Assembly: GCA_032164245.1 (NCBI GenBank)
Contig: JAVMKO010000003.1
Coordinates: 38,132,890-38,196,889, forward strand
Length of the DNA: 64,000 bases
DNA from: Sternotherus odoratus
Taxonomy: Eukaryota > Chordata > Testudines > Kinosternidae
Reading direction: 5' to 3'
A program made the translations under genes and the position numbers. Positions 57,956 to 64,000 of this stretch are shown in pieces (the stretch's first letter is position 1; every line of letters starts with the position of its first letter). The notes beneath the pieces were generated by a model that had not been told where the DNA came from, did not search any database, and was given only the letters and a program-made list of their open reading frames with translations.

Positions 57956-60900
57956 TCCAAAAGCTGTGTAAAAATGTACAGACGTATATAGTCCTATGAA
58001 GCGTATGTGTATTTGAGCATGGTGTTTTTAAATCAGCATCTAGAAACTACCATATCAATAGTTTGAATAATTGGTAATATCCACTCACAAAAATTAAGTT
58101 TGGAATTATCAATAAAATATGAAATTATATAAAATTGTGTGCATAAAGCATTTGGTTGCATAGCTGAGGGAGTCTCTGAAAAAACACTGTTTGTAGGTTG
58201 TAGGTGGATATGCAGCTTGTTCTTACTTTTGAGGTTTTGCAAAGAATACATTGTTCATACTTTCACTGATTAAAAATTGAGATGCACACCGTGATTTAAT
58301 CACAAATTAAACAGGAATTAAACATCTGCTTCATCAGTACTGCATGTAGCTAAGCTGGAATGAAGTACATTAGCTTTGCTATATCATGTGACTAACAATG
58401 ATTTCCATGACAGAGAAGTTATTAAAAATGATATTAAAAAAAGTTTACTCTTATGGCTAAAGCAGGTTGGGAAATTGTGTTTTTGATTTTATGGGAAAAA
58501 ATTAATGGGTTTTTTTTTCATAATTTCCCATGGAAATTTGGGGGTTTTCAGTGTCTTTGAAATTTTTCAAGGAAAGCAGATACGTTCTAAGGAAATATCA
58601 GTAACTTGGAGTTATAATTGTCTGCGGAAAAGGGTTTTGAACAGAACTTTTAACCAGTACCTTCTTAGGGTGTTTAAATAACTTACTATGGGATTACACT
58701 CTAAGCATAGTAAAATATCATAACTTCTTGCAGTAAACCCAAATGTCCAGATCCTGAGGTCTGGCATTTTGCACACAACACAGCTCAGAGAGGAGTGGTG
58801 GAAAGGTGGCCTTTATGCCCTGACGCAACTGCATGATGATCCCCTCCCCTGGCATAATGTAGAACCACATCCAGGTATAAGAATAGAATGAATATAATTA
58901 CTCATTTATTTTAGTTGTACATGTTATATGTTGCACGTACTCCTATACGTACTCCTACACCATTGTGCTAGGCACTGTACAAACATAACAATAGCTTACT
59001 CTGCACCTGCCCAGAGACCTGTTGAGTTTCAAAGAACTTTTAAATCATTTAAACATGTATAGCCTTTGCTAAACAGTACCCATGTCTACCCTTCCCTCCT
59101 GTTACACTCACTTGTCTTAAATTACACACAGATCTTGAAATACTCATGTGAACGCTTCACTTCAAGCATGTGAGTGATTCTGTTCACTTCAATAAGACTA
59201 TCCTTATGCTTAAAGTCAAGCAGTGCATGTATGTAGGATTGGGGCCTTAGTTTGCAACCTTTTCAGGGATTTCTGTGTCTGTATAGTAAGCTACCAAAGC
59301 AGGGCTCCAGCCATGCTACTGTTATACAAATAATAATTTAGGTGCCAATGAACATATTCACTAGTTTCTCTCTCTCTCTTACACAAACACTCATCCAAAG
59401 GCTGGTAGCATAATCCACTCTCTTTTTCTACGGTGGCTTTATAGGATGAAACCATGTTGCTACTGCTTCTTCTTGTAATTGCAGATAATAGGTGTAGATG
59501 CACAGTAAGATTATCATTGCTGCTGTGTGCTCCAGTAGTACACTTCCAGTAATCAGATTGTCTCGACAGGACTATTTTAGAGATACACTTCAATTCATTT
59601 ATTCTGCTGGATGACAGTAGGACTAAGAGTATAACAAGGATTTAGGACTGTAGATGCTGTACAATGCCAGATGTTGGCTGACTAGATATTTCCTTGATCT
59701 GTCTTTGCTTTAATATGATTTCTCTATATTATGTAAGGTTTCTTAATTGTGTGCTCATTTGAGTCTGGTCAACAGCAGAGCCTAAATATATTGTCATTCT
59801 ACTACCTAATTAAATAGCCTCTATAAACTGTTGAGTTTATCTATGAATCTGCATTTGTACTAATGCACTGCAAAAATAAATAATTAAATAACATAAAAAT
59901 CCCAGCATGATCTCCTTACTATGAAACCTCACTCCTGTTCACCATCTCAGTATGGGGGTCATCGAAGGTAGGTAATTCTGCCCTGTGGCTTTTTACACAA
60001 CTTTGGGGGTTTGGGCCTGAGGTTTCTCAGTATGCTCTGTGTTGTATGCCAGATTTTATTCACTTCAGACCAGACCCACTCAGACAAACCACTAGGACAA
60101 ACTTTTATTCCGTAAGGTAACATCAAAACAGTCTCCCCTGGCTGCCTCATGCTCAATACTGCTAGGAGGGCAGAAGGTAGTTCCTGGCAGGAACAAGGAA
60201 GTTCTCCCAGCATGCAGCAGTTTGTAGTCCACAATTTGTAGTCGCATACACCTGTAATTCAGTACATGTGAATTGTACATTTGGCATACTAATAAACTGC
60301 CCTGATTTGAATATTGGGCTTCCCATATCAAAGCTTCTAAGCAGCATTTTGGAAAAGGAGTGTTCTAAAATTTCTTCTCTCATTGTTTTTCCATCTATCC
60401 ATTCTACTTGGTCTTCCATGAAAGGAATGGATGGGGTGGCTATTTTCTGAGCTTTATTGTGCAAATATTGCTGGATACACTTGATTGTATGCTTACAGTA
60501 TCAGTGTAGTTCAAGTGCCTTACCTATTTTCCATTGTAAATGGAAATAAACGTACCTTTCCTTCTCATCAAACCCAACTGACACTGTGAGATAAGACTTC
60601 GCTATTAAGGGTAGCTTTGAAAATGTGTTCTGCTTATTTCATTTCATACAGTTTGTCATGCAGACCCATTTAAAAAACGTAACTCTGTGCTTATTTCAGC
60701 CAGACAGTCCTCTGAAAACCACACAAAGCTACACTTTTGCAATGTATAATGGGATATGTCTAGAATAGAAAATGTAAAGTATCCAGATGATAAACATAAT
60801 GGCTGATTTTAAAATAATGCCAAAATAACAATCCTTTGAGTTCATATTTAATATAGATAAGTAACTTGAACTGCAGTTGTTCAATGTATGAGGCTATTTA

Positions 60901-61299
60901 TGCATAAATCACTTAGTTCAGCTTGAACTTAACATTGATATGACATAATTGATCTTTAGAAGTTTTATGAAGGAATCACAGACTGTGAAATTAAAGGAGG
61001 TTCTGTTGTTTAACTTTGCATTTCTATTAGCTGATGGGAATATCGCAGGCGGTAGAAAGACACCTGTTTTTCTCTACAGAAAGAAAGTTTTACCAATAGT
61101 TTTTATACACATTAATTATATTGACCTATTGGTGTAAAATATGTAGCAGTGTTTTGCTTTCTAATTCATATCTGGAATTATTATTATTTACTTTTATTTA
61201 ATAATTACAGTTATTAACTATGTGCTGGTTAATTGATTCACGTTTGTGAAAAATCATTATATTTAATCAGACTTGTATATGAGATGCTTTAATTTCAGA
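57956..61299. other. Unassigned sequence with small repeat fragments
   Basis: No gene was recognised in 3.3 kb. 58930-59010 resembles the dispersed repeat at 55783 ('attgtgctaggcactgtaca'). 59140-59260 resembles another dispersed unit ('actcatgtgaacgcttcac ... gtaggattggggcctta'). A weak exon-like stretch follows an acceptor-like tract at 61031 ('tttgcatttctattag'). Confidence 0.35.
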
Positions 61300-61610
61300 A
61301 TAGCACCAAGCTCACTGACCTAGAATCTAGGAGATCTGGGTTCTATGCCCAGTTTTGTCACAGACATGCCATGGACTTTGGGCAAGCCACTTAGACTGGT
61401 ATTTTTAAAGGATCATATTAGGAATCAGGTACCCAAATACCATTGAATGGTGATGAGAGTTGGGTGCTTAATTCTCCTAGGTGCCTTTGAAAATCTCAGT
61501 ATTAATCTTTGTACCTGAGTTCGCTATATGTAAAATAGGGCTAATAATATTTGTTCCCTACCAAGGTTGTTATGAGGATAAGATCATGAATACTTGTGAG
61601 GTGTGGGTGC
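61300..61610 (+). repeat. MIR-like SINE split by a MITE
   Basis: The left part (61300-61393) has 'tctaggagatctgggttct', 'atgccatggactttgggc' and 'aagccactta'. The right part (61502-61610) resumes with 'ttaatctttgtacctgagtt', 'tatgtaaaatagggctaat' and 'aaggttgttatgaggata'. The MIR order is continuous if 61394-61501 is removed. Confidence 0.75.
61394..61501. mobile_element. Harbinger-like MITE, 108 bp, inserted in MIR
   Basis: The left end is 'gactggtatttttaaagg' and the complement of the right end is 'tactgagattttcaaagg', an imperfect terminal inverted repeat. It is flanked by TTA at 61391-61393 and 61502-61504. A 3-bp TTA/TAA duplication is typical of the PIF/Harbinger superfamily. Noncoding. 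Confidence 0.6.
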
Positions 61611-61815
61611 CAACTTGCCCTCTTTTCTGTGGTGCTCGATCCCCTCTCTTTGCACCCACCTCACATTCCAACCCCTACCCTAAGTCCCCACCCCAGCTCT
61701 GCCCCCTCCCTACCTTTATTCCAATTCCTTCCCCAAATCCCCACCCCGTTCCTGCTTCTTCCCTGCCTCCTCCCCTGAGCATGCCACGTTCCCACTCCTC
61801 CCACCCTCCCAGAGC
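61605..61815 (+). repeat. C-rich dispersed repeat fragment
   Basis: Irregular C-rich units 'ccccacccc', 'tgccccctccctacctttat' and 'gagcatgccacgttccc' resemble part of a larger C-rich repeat seen in turtle genomes. The plus-strand ORFs here are proline/serine-rich artefacts of composition. Confidence 0.4.
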
Positions 61816-62963
61816 ATGCAAACAGTTTGTTGATGGCTGGGCAGAAATTGAATTGTCACAGCTCTACAGAAGTTAATGGAGCTATGACAATTTGCATCAG
61901 CTGAGAATCTGCCCCTCCCTTCCTAAGTCATCTACTTGAATACAGGAAACCTGTATAGAAGAGGGTAAGAAAGAAGAAATATCACAAGGTAGGTTTTCGG
62001 GTTAGCAAATTTAATGAGCAACTCCCATTAACAGTCTGAAAATTCCCTCTGATGAAACAATGTCACTGTATTAACTGTGTCATGGATTGTCTGGAATAGT
62101 AAATAGTAGTAGTAATACTTGACAACAATGCATTACAGTGCTAATACATTCAATATCCAACAGAAAAAAATGTGTTCTAATAATTTCTAGTTTACAAGAT
62201 CAGGAAGCAAGTGTTAAAGACAGGAGAAAGGCCATTTTACAGGATAATGCTCAAGCTGCAAAGCCTGCTGCTGACTTTCTCATACTCAGTAAAGTTTGTA
62301 TCTACATTTTTAACAAGACAGCAGTGTGTTACCTTTTTTTTGTTTACTTCTGAATAATTCCTCAGCATGGACAGGTGGTATTTAAGGAAGCTAATGAGAA
62401 GAACGACTTGGCCCAGAATGACAGAGTCAGAAGATACTTCACAGCTGGCTGGTTTCAGAGGGACTGAGAATGCGACAGACATCTTCAATTACTGCCCAAT
62501 GTTGAGACTCTAGTAATACTTCTCACTAGCCACATGCTCAGAGCAATAATCACGTATATACCCTTCATCTGTTCAAGTGGGTTCTTTAGCATAGAGAAGG
62601 CTAAGCGTTATCTTGTAAATACATCTTGCTTCAACTGCTGGCATTGGCACATTTTGTTGTTGTGGTTGTTTCTGCTGAAACACAGCTAAAATATGACAGG
62701 CTGTGATAGAGTGCCTCAATTGTTCTTAGGTATTATCACGAAGAAAAAAACCCATCACATTTTGCACTTCTCTATAAAAATGAAGGCTGCTTGGTGATAG
62801 TAAGTGTAAGGTGTAAGAGAAACATGACAGAAACAGAAAATTTATATTGTGTATGGATTTGATAATGTTGGTTCAAATGTCCTGCACAAATAAGTCCCTC
62901 TTTTGATTTCTTCGAGTATCCATTCAGAATCAGAACCACTGCAAATGCCTTTGAAAAATCTTC
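61816..62963. other. Unassigned sequence, one weak exon-like stretch
   Basis: 62189-62288 reads 'LQDQEASVKDRRKAILQDNA' and on for about 33 codons, between 'taatttctag' and a 'gtaaag'. It is charged and helix-like but unidentified. The adjacent 62355-62470 may be a diverged minus-strand MIR. Confidence 0.25.
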
Positions 62964-62971
62964 CTTCAGGT

Positions 62972-63128
62972 CAGTGCTTAATTTGTAATGAAAGAAGTGC
63001 TGGGGCTCAAGGAAATCTTTTACATTCATAACTGAGGCAGCAAGCTCCAAGGTGCAAGGGCTATGAATTGCCAAGCCTTGAGGTTCCTGGGCTCAGCCAT
63101 GGCAAACTCCTGCACAAATGAAACCTTG
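62972..63128. mobile_element. hAT-like MITE, family A copy 3 (157 bp)
   Basis: Starts 'cagtgcttaatttgtaatga'; its interior matches the copy at 41056 ('gtgctggggctcaag', 'gctatgaattgccaagcc'). The right end is worn ('cacaaatgaaaccttg'). Flanks share 5 of 8 bases. Confidence 0.6.
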
Positions 63129-63255
63129 CCGCAGATAAATTATGAACATCATGGATTTCATCAGAACTTTTAAACTTGTAAAGAAAGAGCAAGAGATGTA
63201 GTGCCTTGAGTTCCTCCAGAATAAGTTCAGTGGGGCCGGAATAAATTGATGCCTC

Positions 63256-63720
63256 CAGGGCCGGCGACAGAAATTTGGGGGCCCCCTACTCTGATAGTTT
63301 GGGGCCCCCCCAACCCAGCCGACAGCGGCTGGCCCCCCCCAACCCAGCGCCCCCCCCCAGCCCAGCCCAAACGACAGCGGCTGGGGCCCCTCCCCAGCCC
63401 AGCGGGCCCCCCCGAGCCCAGCCGGCCCCCCCCCAGCCCAGCCAACAGCGGCTGGGGGGCCCCCAGCCCAGCCGGCGCTCCCTTCTCCCCCCCCCCCCAG
63501 CTGACAGCGCCTTTGCTGCCTTGCTGCTCACCCCTCCTCCCTGCCCTTTCTCTCCCCGGACTGAGCTGCTGCCGCCGGCCGGGCTCACTGCTCGGCCGGG
63601 GACACACGTGCGTCCGGGGGAGAGCCGCGCGATGACTACGGGTAGAGCTGTACCGGGGCCCCCCTGAAGTGCGGGGCCCGGTACAGCTCTACCCGTAGTA
63701 CCCCCCTGTCGCCGGCCCTG
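63256..63720. mobile_element. hAT-type MITE, family B copy 2 (465 bp), exact 8-bp target duplication
   Basis: Begins 'cagggccggcgacagaaatt' and ends 'cccccctgtcgccggccctg'. Flanks are GATGCCTC at 63248-63255 and 63721-63728, exact. The last about 58 bases match family B copy 1 at 45256, but the interior is different: a C-rich tandem region (63300-63500, around 'acagcggctgggg' and 'cccagcccagc') and then a CpG-dense unique segment (63540-63640). The long ORFs on both strands follow from composition, not selection. Confidence 0.9.
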
Positions 63721-63828
63721 GATGCCTCATTTAAAGCAATATCTTCGAAGTCACAGTTTTATACCTGCTAATTTTGTATTTTTCTAAACTCAGATTTGTT
63801 GTTGTTTCTCATTGGTTCTGTTCTAGGA

Positions 63829-64000
63829 CAGAGGTTCTCAAACTTAATTGCACCCAACCCGCTCCTGACAACAAAAATTATTACATGACCCCAGGAGGGG
63901 GGACCGAATCCTGAACCCAGCTGCCCCAGTGGCAGGGCAAAAGCCTGAGCCCCACCGTCCTGTGCCGGGAGTGTGGGAGGGAGGGGAGCAAAGCCAAAGC
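63829..64000 (+). mobile_element. hAT-like MITE, left part, cut by window end
   Basis: Starts 'cagaggttctcaaactta', the end motif of a widespread hAT-derived family whose other end reads '...agtttgagaaccnctg'. Inside, 'attacatgaccccaggagg' fits that family. The right end and target duplication lie outside the window. Confidence 0.55.

Noticed and set aside
62355..62513. Short ORF starting MDRWYLRKLMRR
   Set aside because: The stretch shows block similarity to a minus-strand MIR ('gacttggcccagaatgacag') and is better explained as an old SINE.
63227..63667. Several ORFs of 100-130 codons on both strands
   Set aside because: They lie in the GC-rich interior of a hAT MITE; Pro/Gly/Ala-rich readings in many frames at once are a composition effect.

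Overview
The window reads as nuclear DNA of a non-avian reptile, most likely a turtle. Many CR1 LINE fragments in both orientations lie beside MIR-type SINEs, Penelope-like elements (PLEs) with a GIY-YIG endonuclease, hAT-type MITEs with 8-bp target duplications, a non-autonomous Helitron and retroviral LTR-like blocks, in AT-rich DNA with very few long ORFs. There is no bacterial-style gene organisation: no operons, ribosome binding sites, CRISPR arrays or tRNA/rRNA genes were seen. The order and assignment of elements come from reading the sequence, without alignment to a repeat library.

Layout. 0-9 kb is mostly unassigned sequence with one MIR, one hAT MITE (3956-4078) and one candidate host exon (797-860). 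9-11.5 kb holds a PLE fragment and three CR1 pieces. 14-19 kb has two MITEs and a possible LTR. 20.8-26.4 kb carries an RTE-like LINE fragment on the plus strand, a tiny PLE inverted dimer, and a decayed L1-superfamily LINE on the minus strand with both ORF1 and ORF2 remnants. 29.3-30.5 kb is a Helitron filled with two kinds of tandem repeats.

The centrepiece is 30.96-34.60 kb: a PLE copy arranged as a large inverted repeat around a GIY-YIG endonuclease reading frame, bounded by a 13-14 bp target duplication, with a 2.6-kb CR1 inserted into one arm. Both arms carry a hammerhead-ribozyme-like motif, as do three other PLE fragments in the window. Next come a CR1 fragment (35.3-36.1), another PLE fragment and an LTR-like piece (37.1-37.6), a TTTC microsatellite (38.6), a second RTE-like LINE on the minus strand (42.5-44.5), a hAT MITE (45.3), two different LTRs (50.0-51.6), a CR1 with a short tandem repeat replacing its catalytic core (56.7-58.0), a MIR split by a Harbinger-like MITE (61.3-61.6), and three MITEs at the right edge.

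No complete host protein-coding gene is visible. The simplest reading is an intron of a large gene, or intergenic DNA. The element insertions give a relative history: CR1 after PLE at 31.77 kb, and the Harbinger-like MITE after MIR at 61.39 kb.
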